From Leptasterias polaris (lineage: Eukaryota > Echinodermata > Asteroidea > Forcipulatida > Asteriidae): a stretch of DNA of 64,000 nt. The position numbers were made by a program, and so were the translations under genes. Every line of letters starts with the position of its first letter. The stretch's first letter is position 1. The notes beneath the pieces were generated by a model. The model had not been told where the DNA came from. It saw only the letters and a list, made by a program, of their open reading frames with translations, and ran no database searches. The stretch covers positions 372,001 to 436,000 of the forward strand of contig JAZGTN010000095.1 of the NCBI GenBank assembly GCA_037783415.1, in the 5' to 3' direction. Below are positions 23,210 through 34,498 of the stretch, piece after piece.

Positions 23210-23940
23210 TACTCCTAGAACTATGAGGTTCATTCCGCTATCGTCTCCATTACCCTCATAGAGTGACATGTACAAAATCCTATTCGAAACTTTTTTCCCT
23301 TCACGTTTCTGCACCTACAGTTAATTTCCCAAACCGGATCACGCCAAAATTAGGCTCTATGTGTTCCTTATACTCTCATCGAGGTCGGGTTGGGTCCAGA
23401 AAATCCACTCCGCAAAACAAAAGTTGCAAAAAGTGATAAATTCTCACCGTTTTCAGAATCTTCGCCTTCCGTTAACAAAATGGCCGCCGTTGAAATTTTT
23501 GAGCTGGTAATGCTGCGTGCTACGCTGGTAACAAACCCAACGGTTCACGTATACAATCATAGGCGCAATGCTGGTCCACAACAACCAATGTTCTGTATAC
23601 GTGAATCGTTGATAATCGTTACCATCGTAGCGCGCAGCATTACCAGGAGGAAAATTTCAACGGCGGCCATTTTGTTAACGGAAGGCGAGGATTCTGAAAA
23701 CGGTGAGAATTTATAACTTTTTGCAACTTTTGTTTTGCGGAGTGGATTTTCTGGACCCAACCCGACCTCGATGAGAGTATAAGGAACACATAGAGCCTAA
23801 TTTTGGCGAGATCCGGTTTGGGAAATTAACTGTAGGTGCAGAAACGTGAGGGGAAAAAAGTTTCGAATAGGATTTTGTACATGTCACTCTATGAGGGTAA
23901 TGGAGACGATAGCGGAATGAACCTCATAGTTCTAGGAGTA
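23210..23940. mobile_element. 731-bp palindromic MITE, Mutator-like 9-bp TSD
   Basis: Almost the whole element is an inverted repeat: it begins TACTCCTAGAACTATGAGG, ends with the complement, and has a short loop near 23540-23600. Flanked by ATCGTAACC at 23201-23209 and 23941-23949. A 9-bp duplication with long TIRs fits a MULE-type foldback. Present only in the right arm of the 17421-25088 element. Confidence 0.8.
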
Positions 23941-24050
23941 ATCGTAACCCACCAACCTCTCCGACCGTCGGGAGGATGGTGGATTACGATTATCGCAACG
24001 ACTACCTGACTATTTATCGGTACCTGCCGTATGTATTGACTCGAGTCCTG

Positions 24051-24247
24051 GGCCAAATTTCATAAAGCCTGTCAAAAAAAGTGTTTTAAAAGCACAAACA
24101 CTTTGCTAAACAGAAACAAACAGGTTAGCTACTGCCAGTGTATTCCATAAAGTTAACATAGTTGCGACTGGTACCCTGCTAAATTTTGCTAAGCAAATAG
24201 TACATTTTCCAAGCAGTATTTTCTGCTAAACAGCTTTATGAAATTGG
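24051..24247. mobile_element. 197-bp MITE
   Basis: Ends GGCCAAATTTCATAAAGC and GCTTTATGAAATTGG are complementary. The direct repeat GTCCTG flanks it at 24045-24050 and 24248-24253. No coding capacity. Confidence 0.65.
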
Positions 24248-24714
24248 GTCCTGCCTGGTGGCCTAGTTTTTATACTTTCCATGGAGGTCCAGACTCCATG
24301 GGAGTAGGTTGCTACCTCCTAGTACCGTAGTACGTAGTACTACTATATAGAGAAAGGACCTTGAGCCATCCCCCTCTGCTCTGGACGGACAACCGATTAT
24401 CGTAACTACACAACATTAATTAACAATCCTCACCACTGATCCTTTTGAAGGTGGCATAATGCTGATCTTGTTGACTTGATGCCTTTTTGGGTTGAGATTC
24501 ATCAAAAAAACGACCACGGATGTCAACATCTCCCTTCATCTCATTCTCAATCTCAGTGCATTTGACATGTACACACACACGGCGCAGAGCAGACTGTATC
24601 CGACTATCCACCCGGGTGTACACGTTAATGGAATGAAGGCTGGAACCCAAACAACCTTAAGACCATCTAGGCTCTTGAAAAAATATCCACCACAAATATG
24701 CAAACTATGCGACG

Positions 24715-25070
24715 AAGTATGCGATAAAGTATGCGATAATATTTGCGACGTCGCAAATATTTGCAAAGATATTTGCAAAGATATTTGCGACGTCGCAAAT
24801 ATTTGCAAAGATATTTGCAAAGATATTTGCGACATCGCAAATATTTGCAAAGATATTTGCAAAGATATTTGCGACATCGCAAATATTTGCAAAGATATTT
24901 GCAAAGATATTTGCGACATCGCAAATATTTGCAAAGATATTTGCAAAGATATTTGCGACATCGCAAATATTTGCAAAGATATTTGCGACATCGCAAATAT
25001 TTGCAAAGATATTTGCAAAGATATTTGCGACATCGCAAATATTTGCAAAGATATTTGCGATGTGCGATGT
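24715..25070 (-). repeat. GCAAATATTTGC palindromic array, right arm
   Basis: Inverted counterpart of 17425-17760, with one more repeat period, ending in the shared terminus CCCTTCAGGGCCACCATA. Confidence 0.85.
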
Positions 25071-25329
25071 CCCTTCAGGGCCACCATACTGGTCCCCTGC
25101 AAGGATAAAGACAGGCACTGGTCTTACAGGCCCAATGATTTCATTGGATACAATGATTTCATTGGATAAACGTGCTGTGGAGAAAGCTTCTTCTATATAA
25201 TTAAAATCGGTACCAACTTCCACCCCGCGGCGCTGCGAGATCAGACCGTCCGCTTGCGCACGGTGACCTCGCCCCCTCGAGGACGAGGTTGCGCTGGGCT
25301 GCCATCTTTTTTATTGGGTCGCCATCTTT

Positions 25330-26022
25330 TTTTTCTCACGTGTGATGACTTCCCACGAGTGATTGGTCCGTTATTTCCTCGGTCTTGGGTGTTCGCCGTA
25401 ATTTCCCAGCTCTCTCGACAAGATTGTGTTAATGTTGTTGGTCTTCAGAAGATATTTGTTGCACGTTTTGTGGGTTTAAATGGTATTAAATAATTTATCA
25501 ATAAATATCTACTGCATTTTGTGTCACCAAAAGTCCACGGTTTTAACGACCCATGAGTCTTTTCAGTGAACAATCAGAAGTAGCGCTGCATGACTAAGGT
25601 AATTTCTCAAGGATGCACGCAATAAACAATTTGCATGTTGGGATAACTGGTGCCCTCATTTTCCATCGAACAACGCTTTAGAAAGAGAGTGTGTACCAGC
25701 GACGATTTTCTCACCTGTGATTATTTCTCACGTTTGATTGGTCCGTTATTACCTCGGTCTTGGGTGTTCGCCACAATTTCCCAGCTCTCTCGAAAAGATT
25801 GTTTTAATGTTGTTTGTCTTCAGAAGATATTTGTTGCACGTTTTGTGGGTTAAATGGTATTAAATAATTTATCAATAAATATCTACTGCATTTTGTGTAA
25901 CCAAAAGTCCACGGTTTTAACGACCTATGAGTCTTTTCAGTGAACAATCAGAAGTAGCGCTGCATGACTAAGGTAATTTCTCAAGGATCACGCAATAAAC
26001 AATTTGCATGTTGGGATAACTA
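25330..26022 (+). repeat. Tandem duplication, period about 374 bp
   Basis: The block containing TGATTGGTCCGTTATT (25361) recurs at 25735 and runs to GTTGGGATAACT at the end of each copy, with a handful of substitutions. No conserved coding frame. Confidence 0.85.
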
Positions 26023-27878
26023 TGTTCCGACGTCTACCCGCGATTGTGTGCAACGGCAGCCGGATACCCGCGTTGGTGGTCGGCCCTTGCCTGTTTTTTT
26101 TTTTTGGCGGGGTTAGTCTGTAGCGGAGCTTGCGTGAGGGTGTCAGATGATTTGTGGGTGTTGATTTTTGGATAAATTTGGCATATTCAAAACATAAATT
26201 GGGGGGTTTTGCCAGTCTTCAAATTTGCGTTCGCTATTGCATTTGTGCATTCTGGGAAGTTTCGCTTGCCGGACACCGCTTACTGGGTTGGCACTGGTGT
26301 TCCAACGTCTCCCCGCGCCTATGTGCAACGGCATACTAATATAGCGAGATGACTGATTTAAAATGCAGCTCAAAGGGGGGGGGGGGGGGGGGGTGCGGGG
26401 TGGGGGAGGGGGGGGGGTAATCCTAATTTCTACAGATACTGCATATTTTCTGTTCCAGCTCATTTCATTTTATTGGGCAGATGTGACCTCCTATGTCCCC
26501 GTTATAAATTGTCCTTATATTATTTCTTTCATAAATTGATTGCTTACGTTATTTAGGCCTATACTCATTGACTGAATAACAACATAATATTCACAAAGAC
26601 AAGCATTGTCGAATATTAGTCGTTACCTGCATTTAGTGGTATGTAGGCCTAAATACAACCAATAATTTCCGAGCAATAAAGAAATAAAGAAACAAGGCAT
26701 AAAGAAAGCAAGAAATAACGACACAATGAAATAAAGGGAAAATGGACAAAAATAAAGCCTCCTCCAAACAAGCATATAAATCAAGAAATCAAGGACAGAC
26801 AGAAAGGAACAAATTAATAAAGGAAAACGAAAACACACAAATCATTTTTATTTTATTTTCGTTTCCTATTTAAATCTTTAGACGTACGATGAATAAAATT
26901 TGAACAACTGCCTGGTCTGTCAAGACAAAAACAAGTTTACAAACTGTCATCAACAAAATGTGCAAAATCACACCCCTGTAATACTTAACATTATTATTGT
27001 ACTATCAACCATTTACAAAATCTAGAAGAACGAAATACGGAAACAAACGCATCCACACCCGAAATAATAAAAAACACAGAATTAGTGACATAGAAACATC
27101 GAAATCAACTGTAACATAGTGACATAAAAACATTACAAAATAAACGTCAATAGATATCAAGAAACATCAGAGATAAATAATAGGCCCCCTGCAACTAAGG
27201 AAATAACTAAACTAAGACATAAACAAAATAAACAAATAAAAAGACAAACAGACCACTGAGTCAGAAAAACACATAGGCCTAATTACAGAAACAATTAAAT
27301 AGAATACTGAGAAAATACAAAGTTCACAACGGCCAAACACGGATATTCAGAAAGAGAAAATATAGAAACAAAGACACATTTAAGAAATCAAGAGATAGAG
27401 ACACAAACAAATCCAGAAATAAAGAAAAAAGGAAATCAAGTATTATACATAAATTCAAACATTTTACAAATTTTAGGAGCACAGGAGCATAGGTCCTATA
27501 TTTCATGGATTACTCAGGCCTTTGTTGGATATTCAAAAAGTCTTGATATATCCAAAAACCTACATATCATGCCAAGCATGCATCATTGCCTTTTTATATC
27601 ATTCCCAAATATTAAAACACACCCCCAACTTATGCTTCGTAGTCGAGAAAAGGGGCGAAAACGGTGAGGGAAGGCGACGCGTCGCCTTCGACCGCACTCA
27701 ACACCTTTTGCTTGCTCAACATTTTATCATTAGGACATAACTACATTGCGTACAGATTTTAAATATCTTTACCAAACCAATTCTGAAAGTTATAAACTCT
27801 GATATCCTCTCCAATTACCCCCCCCCCCCCTTACCCCATGCACCGTTGTCACATTTTATGGGCAAGAATCGCGCCCAC
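26023..27878 (+). other. A-rich stretch, no gene; possible Helitron body
   Basis: G-runs near 26365-26420, then about 900 bp of A-rich sequence with scattered AATAAAGAAA-type repeats (26660-27480), and the palindrome GGCGACGCGTCGCC at 27672-27685. Probably the interior of a non-autonomous element ending at 27914. No helicase domain. The 5' end could not be placed. Confidence 0.35.
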
Positions 27879-27914
27879 CTAGCGGGTGCCGCGCGAAGCG
27901 CGGCATCCCGCTAG
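27879..27914 (+). mobile_element. Helitron-like 3' terminus
   Basis: A GC-rich hairpin, GCGGGTGCCGCGC-GAA-GCGCGGCATCCCGC, is followed directly by CTAG and then T. A subterminal hairpin plus CTRR/T is the 3' hallmark of Helitrons. Confidence 0.5.
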
Positions 27915-28010
27915 TTCCATATTATGTGTTGAGAAAATAGAATTAGCTGTTGCAAACTGCTTACCAACTAAAAGGACCTGTGGTATAAATGCAAACAATA
28001 AGTTAGTGGC

Positions 28011-28047
28011 CTGACGTTTCGACCCTAGCAGAGTCTTTCTTGAAGGC
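28011..28047 (-). ncRNA. Hammerhead-like motif of Penelope element 1
   Basis: The minus strand shows AAGACTC, a loop, GGGTCGAAACGTC. The GACTC/GGGTC stem is followed by GAAACGTC. The CUGANGA core is altered (TTCAAGA), so it is probably inactive. Hammerhead motifs in Penelope terminal repeats are known. Confidence 0.5.
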
Positions 28048-28366
28048 TAAATGACAACACAACACACATACAAGCAGACAAGAGTTGCAAGAGTAGTCAT
28101 CACAAGTGGAAATACATGAATAGAGAGAGTGGAGGGAGAAAGGCAGAATGCATTCAGAGAAGTCAGGGGGTAAGCAGGGATTATGAAGACAAAGGGGGGG
28201 GGGGGGGGGGTTATGAAGGGAAGGGGATAGCTTGACCACAAGAAGTTGGGAACACAAAGGACAAAATTGAAGGTTAGAAGAGAGGTAAATTAGTTAATTT
28301 CATTTAGGGCAGACTAATAAAGTGGATATCTGTGTGGGAAAAGGAGAAGGCAAAGACAAAAAGTTA

Positions 28367-31042
28367 TTAGTCATTTCCTTCTTGGATATTCAAACCATGG
28401 GGCTGAGTGGTCTTTATGCGTCTTATCCAAAGTTTTTCCCCACTCAGACGGACAGTCTCTCTGCAGTTACCTAGTGCCTCAATGCCCTGTAAATTCATGT
28501 CAGAAATGGAGTGGTTAGGAAGGTTGAAGTGGTGTCCTACAGGTGTATCCAGCTTTTGGGTGTTGACTGTGGATCTGTGGCCATAGAAACGCCTCTTGAG
28601 TGTAGTTCTTGTTTCACCTATATATTGAACACCACAGACTCTGCAAGAAATAGATTAGATTAGTGGTGGTGCAGGTGACATGACCCCTTGTCTTGTGGGT
28701 GGTACCACCAGTATGGCTAATAAAGGGGTCTGATTCCCTGATGTGTTGTCTACAAACGATGCATTTGGATGTGTTGGAACACCTAAAAGTACCCTGTGGC
28801 AAAGGGGGATTAACATCATCATTAATGGGGGGACTTCTGCCCAGACGATGAGATCCCTGAGACTGGGTGGGCGTCGGTAGGCTACTATGGGTTCTTCCTG
28901 TACAGCACGTTGAAGCCGATCTGATGTGTGAAGAATATGATGGTTAGAACTGGTTATTTTACGAATGGGAGGAAGTGAGGGGTGAAAAGTAACAACAAAA
29001 GGAACTTTCCCTTTGGAACTCCGTTGTTGCCTGGGTCCTTTGGAGAGTACAGACTCCCTAGAACAAACCTTGACTTTCTGGATCGCTCGGTGGACTGCTA
29101 GGGAGCTATGACCCCTGGAAACAAGGTGTTTCTTAAGTTCCTGTGAGTGGTGGAAAAAATCAGAATCATTAGAACAGATTCGACGGAGTCTGAGGGCCTG
29201 ACTGTAGGCTGTGCTGGTTTTGCAGTATCTGGGGTGACAGCTGGTTGAGTGGAGGTATTGATGTTTATCTGTGGGCTTAACACAGAGATCTGTGGTTAAT
29301 CCATCATCCGTCTTTATGACCTTGACATCCAGAAAGTGGGTGTCCTTGGTCGAGTATTCATTCGTGAATTTGATGGTCCTGTGAAAGGAATTAATGTGGT
29401 TAATGAATGCTATGAGGCTTGCTTCATCACTAGTCCAGATATAGCGCCACCAGACCCATGGACGGCAAGGGGCCGACGCCAACATGCGCTGTTCAAGTTG
29501 ACTCATGAAAAGGCAGGCCATTGAAGGTGCCATACGTGTACCCATTGCAGTGCCATGTACCTGTAGGAAATTCTTACCCAGGAAAGAAAAGTTGTTTTTT
29601 GTTAGAACATGTTGCATGAGGGATACAATGTCAGAAATGGGCGGTGACACGTGACCACTCTTAAACAGGGCTGAGGAGCAGGCAGCAATCCCTTCATCTT
29701 GGGGGATGTTGGTGTACAAAGAGGACACATCAAAAGTACCGATGATAGCTGTGTTGGGGACCTGCTTCTGAATACCTGAGATTTTACGAAGTAAATCTGG
29801 AGTGTCATGAATGATGGAATCTGTGGCATAAGCGGCTTTAGAAAACTGTCAACAAAAAGAGAATGATATATTCTCAGTGGGGGAACCATTGCCAGATATG
29901 ATGGGTCTCCCTGGGTTGTCTGGTTTGTGTACCTTGGGAAGGAGGTAAAATCTTGCTGTTCTACAGTCTACCGGGGAGAGAAACTTGTGAGCTTTCTTGG
30001 AGAGGTGGTTACGATCATGCATCTCGTCCAGTGTTTGTTGAATCTCCTTTGAAAAGGTGCCTGTTGGATCAGTGTCAAGGGGTTTATATAGTTAGTTTGG
30101 TTGTTGAGTTGTCTCAAGGCTTCATCGATGTATTGCTGACGACCCATAACAACAACAGCAGAGCCCTTGTCAGCTGGCTTGACGATGATGTCCTTCCTTG
30201 CTCGTAGAGTCTTTAGGGCCTCACGTTCTTCTCTAGGGAGGTTGTCATGAGTCCTGTGGGTGGAATGATCACTGGGATTAATTTGTGAACTAACAACCTG
30301 TATGTAAGTCTCAAGAGATGGCACACGGTTCTTAGGTGGTACCCATCTACTCTTGCAGTAAAAAGGCTCAGGGTCCATAGGTGGTGAGTCAAGGAAGAAT
30401 TCACGGAGGCGAATTCTGCGGTAGTAGTCAGTGAGGTCCTGACTGAGCTCAACCTGATTCACTGTGGGGGGAGTGGGGCAGAAGTTGAGTCCCTTGGAGA
30501 GCAGGCTGTGTTCTGCATCTGAAAGGGTAGACGATGAGAGGTTAATGACTGTGGATTGAGGGACTGACTGCTCAGCCTCAGGGGTTATGTTGCGCTTGAA
30601 TCGTCTCCGTCTGTGATGTTGCTGTTTCGAGACAAGACGGCCAGTCTTGCCATTTCTCCTAGAAATTAGAACAGATTCAAGTTTAGATAAACCAGCACCG
30701 ATCTCACTGTTGAATTGCTCAAAACAGGCAGATGAGCAGATGGATCTAAGTTCTGCTTCAAGACAGGATATGTCTTTGTAAAAGCTGTTGAGACAAAGTT
30801 CACAGTGTTCTGTTAGAATACGGATGAGACTAAGCGAAGTGCTATGGAGTGTGTGGTTCCACTGTCTGCGAAGTGGGGTGGACATAGACCCAAGGGCCGG
30901 ATCAGATTTCACCTGTAAACCTGTGGGAATGAAACGGGTTAGTGTGTAGAACCTAGTTGTCTCGATGATACGAATAACGCAGGGCTTTCTCTTTAAGTTT
31001 CCTAAGTTCCTGAAACAAGCGAACGCATCTTTGGTTAGACAT
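28367..31042 (-). pseudogene. Penelope-type RT plus GIY-YIG endonuclease, disrupted
   Basis: Starts at an ATG (31042-31040) with MSNQRCVRLFQEL, then a frameshift within 30 codons. An open stretch (30912-29968) carries the N-terminal domain and the KPADKGSAVV motif. After further frame changes, 29728 onward encodes SSLYTNIP and the diagnostic Penelope RT motif HGTAMGTRMAPS. The catalytic YxDD box is missing: WWRYI runs straight into WTSDEASL, an in-frame deletion of the two aspartates. The FLDVK motif follows. Beyond another frame break, the GIY-YIG nuclease (CGVQYIGETRTTLKRR, then a conserved NLPNHS) ends at 28367. This copy cannot reverse transcribe. Confidence 0.85.
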
Positions 31043-31070
31043 GGTTAGACAAACGCACATATTATGTGTT

Positions 31071-31411
31071 ATGATTTGTCCGAGGTGATCGGTTGTCTGC
31101 ATCCAGCGTGTGCATAAAGTTTACATCGTGTAGTGCTGTTGCTTGTACACATGTACACATGTACTTGTGAATTGACGAATCTCCGTGTAAAATGAATGCG
31201 AGGTCAAAGGTACATCTGACGGGATCCCGCCGAGCGCTCACGGCTGGTATCTGGCGTTATTCATGAGCCTCGAAGTGTGACGTCAACTGTTTATGCTATG
31301 TGAAATACAACCTCAAATTTTTTTTTCAAACAAAGGGGAAGCTTAGAGAGAAAAAATTTAATGTTATTATCCACAGTTTGGTTATGCACAAACTTGGTCC
31401 TAACTACTCAC
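31071..31411. other. Intron or flank between Penelope element 1 and gene B
   Basis: Non-coding. It starts at the splice donor of gene B (minus strand) and so should be part of its next intron. No downstream exon is visible before the Penelope insertion. Confidence 0.5.
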
Positions 31412-33996
31412 CAGTTCACCGGCGTCCATGTCACACCAACATTTCGCAAGGAGGCGATGGAAGATGGAATCAGCAGATACGTAACCGAAGTCAAAGAAAT
31501 ACTCCTCATCCTGTTGGGATGGTTCCCAGAAATCCTCATTTTCTCCAATAAACTCTGGGAGATGACTTGGTATGATGAAGTGGCTGGGAAGCCCCGTTGC
31601 GGTTGGTGATTCTCCGGGGGTGGAGGGGAGGTCACGATCAGAGGCTGCCTCTCCATCAGAGTCTGTGACAAATGCTGAGTGAACAGGTATAGCCAGGCTG
31701 TAAGCTTCCATCAGTCGTATAACACAGTGCACCAGCGAGTCTTGTCCAACTACAGACTTGATAAGTTTCAATGAAGCCACACCTTCATCTTCCAATAATG
31801 ACCAGTCATCTGCTTCGGTCAAATTTCGTGAAGCCTTTGGAGGAATGCAGACGACTGTCTTCAGTACGTCCAGTAGATTCTGAGGAGTAATGACAACATA
31901 CTCTTTGAGAATCTCATCATCTCCTCGGTAGATGACATCCCCTGTGCGGTGCAGCCCGGTCAGGACCTTCTTCAGATCAGCAATCGTCATGCCGCCTTCT
32001 TCAATCTCATCAAGGAGATCAGTTGTGGTCATGATCCAGTTATCTGATTGCAACTCTTTTATTTTGTTGAGGATGCTCAGGTATCGGATAGGAAACAACT
32101 CGGTCATCAGCGGTGTTGTCTTGGCAATATTTAAAATAGCCTGACGTAGGATCATCCCATCCTCGTCCATCGGTTTAGAATTCTCCACAGTGTAAAGAGG
32201 ACCCTTGTTACCATTGATTGCCAATATGCTGCAAAAGTCATTGTAGAGTTGGACTTTAACTTGAGCCGCGAAGCTGTCAACAAACTCCTTCGCGACGCTG
32301 TCTCGATGGGTACCAACAATAAAAACCAGGGTGGTTGGATTATTGGAGTGAGCTTTCAAGGTAAACAGCCACTGCCGCAATCGATCAAGCTGCCAGTCTT
32401 CATTAACCATGGCACTCTTTAAAGAGAATACCAGAAGGTATACTGCTTCTGCTGGTCTGAAAAACTGCTGCATTGTTTGATAAATACTATCCCCAGCATT
32501 GTCCCAAAAATGTAGCTTAATGGTTACAGGATTGTCTTTATATTTGCGGAATCCATCAGGAAGTCTCGGAATGTTGAAATCGGAATACCCTGATTGTTTT
32601 CCAAATGCCAAACTTTCTTGGCAACCAAGAAGTCGTAAAATAAAAACCCAAAGGCAGCAAGCACAGAGCAGACAATCGATACCAAATCCCCATTTCTAAA
32701 TACCAACCTCCAACCAACCAGGTAGCCAAGTGTGATACCTACGGCGAAGCCAAACAATTTCTTCACATAGTATGGAAGTTTCAACTTCTTTTCAGCTACA
32801 ATCTTACGGCCTTCCAGGACTCCGTGTGGGTAACCGTTTCCCATAAACACACCAATCAATACATCAGACACATAGTACGTAAAGAACTGATGTGGTTGAA
32901 TTGTGAGTAGACCAATGAATGTCAACAGAGCAAGGAGGATCATTGAGTACATCCTGATGGTTTTTTGAGATGGGCTTAAATTTACTCCCCCTCGCAACAT
33001 TAACAGGCCTATAAGGTTCCCAACGGATATTGCAATTGCAGCCTTAGTGTACTTATGGAAAACTGACTGATGTGTCATTAGGCAGAAAGCAATGGCCACT
33101 CCACTTCGACAGCCAGTGCCACAAAGCAACCCAAAGAACAGGCTCAGGGCACACGAGCCAACAGCCATGCTTACAAATGCAAACACAGCCCACCACTGAA
33201 AAGGCATCACCTCCTGATCATGGGTGCTATCTACAACGAAGCTGAAGTATTCTTTTGCAGTTAGCGCAAAGTCGATTGCAATCATTTGTAACCCAGCAGA
33301 CGTTATGAAACGATAGGAGGAATTAAAGTCGCCTTTGAAAATAGGGAGAGAAGTAAAAATAGAGAGCCAGCAAACAACCCCGTACCCATCATGGACAAAA
33401 GGATTCAAAATGAAGAGTAGAATGGCCGGTCCTATAAGCTTAATCTGATAAACCATACAGAGGGATAGCTGTAGAATTTTTTGAAATATTTTCTCAGGGG
33501 TCAGATTTGTTGAAGTGCGATTTTTAGTTTGTTTGAGTTGTCTTTTGCTTTGGAAACTTAGCAGCTTAGAGTCCGCTGTGGTTGGTTTGTCTCTGTGTAA
33601 AGTTCCACCTAAGCTGTCTATTCCCCTACACACGCACCAAGCGGCGTTGCGGCCAGGGTCGTCTGCTGAAGTGCACACGCCATCATCGCAAGGTTCCCAA
33701 GCCGGATCACGCTCTGATGTCTCACAAATAGTTATCTCGATACCCTCCGTAGCTTGTGGTGCCGCAAGGGGATCACACACATCCCCTTGGAGGTACTGCA
33801 GGGTACTAGATTTGCCAACACCCTTGTCCCCAATGGTGAGGATTCTGAGTCGATTACACGGCAAAGATCCATTGTTGAGAGCATCACGGTAGTCTTCATG
33901 CAAGTAGTGATCGTTAGCGAGCACACTACGATTGAAACTGCGACTGAAGCCAGAGAAACCACCGAGATAAGACGAAAAATTGGCATCCATTTCAAC
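31412..33996 (-). CDS. Roco-family membrane GTPase, gene B (frameshifted, 3' end not found)
   Basis: A coding exon that starts after an acceptor (CTTTCGTTATCTGCAG|GTTGAA), with ATG at 33990, and ends at a donor (GAACTG|GTGAGT) at 31412. The P-loop GDKGVGKSS is at about residues 54-62, followed by the switch I-like ATEGIE. Then comes a multi-pass hydrophobic region with blocks shared with gene C (GRKIVAEKKLKLPYYVKK against GRRLVLKYGFQASYVTKK). G3 is WDNAG, G4 is VGTHRDSV, and COR follows (GDVIYRGDDEILKEYVV). A single-base frameshift at about 32525 separates the membrane region from G3: either a sequence error or a pseudogene lesion. Exons matching the gene C C-terminus were not found before the Penelope element at 31057. 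A gypsy element lies 68 bp upstream. Confidence 0.75.
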
Positions 33997-34063
33997 CTGC
34001 AGATAACGAAAGAAGCGAACGTTTCCAATTAAGATTTTTGATTGAGAATTCATAATTGACATG

Positions 34064-34240
34064 TGTTGTGATAATACTTACATAGGACTGGTACAAGTCT
34101 ACACTTCATGTTTATTCATATGTAACCCAGGACACATATATAGCTATTGTATGTCTCACAACCAACGTTCTGAAGTTGCTAATAAATCACTGTGTTTCAA
34201 CTTATAACATCAAGTCTCCAACCTTGTAACTATTACAACA
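34064..34240 (+). repeat. 5' LTR of the gypsy element
   Basis: 177 bp. It contains CATATATAGC as a TATA-like element and the polyadenylation signal AATAAA within GCTAATAAATCAC. Confidence 0.92.
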
Positions 34241-34253
34241 TGGTGTCAGAAGT
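34241..34253 (+). promoter_or_regulatory. tRNA primer-binding site
   Basis: TGGTGTCAGAAGT lies directly against the LTR and is complementary to a tRNA 3' end of the type ACTTCTGACACCA, which fits tRNA-Leu. Confidence 0.7.
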
Positions 34254-34498
34254 ACTAAGGACTCTCCTGGACAGGTACTGTAACGAAAATATTGCTTAAA
34301 AACTACAGCAAAATAGTTGCAAAGTGGAAGACAATCCGTTGCTGGTCTGCAAAAAAATCCATGCAGTCCATGTGTGCACTGTTATAACGTACATGTAGCA
34401 TACAAATCTGTACAGTGGAGTGAACTTTCCATTGCCCTCGTATACGTGAACTTTGTGTGAAATCTGTGTGTGCAAATTGATACATTGTTGCAGACAAT

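Larger units (their letters stand above)
17421..25088. mobile_element. 7.7-kb long-inverted-repeat element
   Basis: Both outer ends are TATGGTGGCCCTGAAGGG in inverted orientation, followed by arrays of GCAAATATTTGC-type palindromic repeats, then matching sequence through about 18085 on the left and 24385 on the right. Further matching blocks extend inward to about 18760 and 23175. The arms carry different later insertions (18333-18673 left; 23210-23940 and 24051-24247 right). The core (about 18760-23175) has exon-like stretches and a SINE but no transposase I recognise. Left and right flanks (CCTATT and CTGGTC) do not match, so there is no visible TSD. The right flank resembles an interspersed repeat also found at 49979-50080. 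Confidence 0.72.
27931..31057 (-). mobile_element. Penelope-like element 1 (near full length)
   Basis: Flanked by a perfect 13-bp direct repeat CATATTATGTGTT (27918-27930 and 31058-31070). Running on the minus strand: a short 5' leader, a broken RT-endonuclease frame (31042 to 28367), a poly-G/C tract near 28195-28210, and a hammerhead-like motif at 28011-28047 close to the 3' end. Confidence 0.85.

Noticed and set aside
26143..26463. Proline-rich frame
   Set aside because: It is produced by poly-G runs at 26365-26420.
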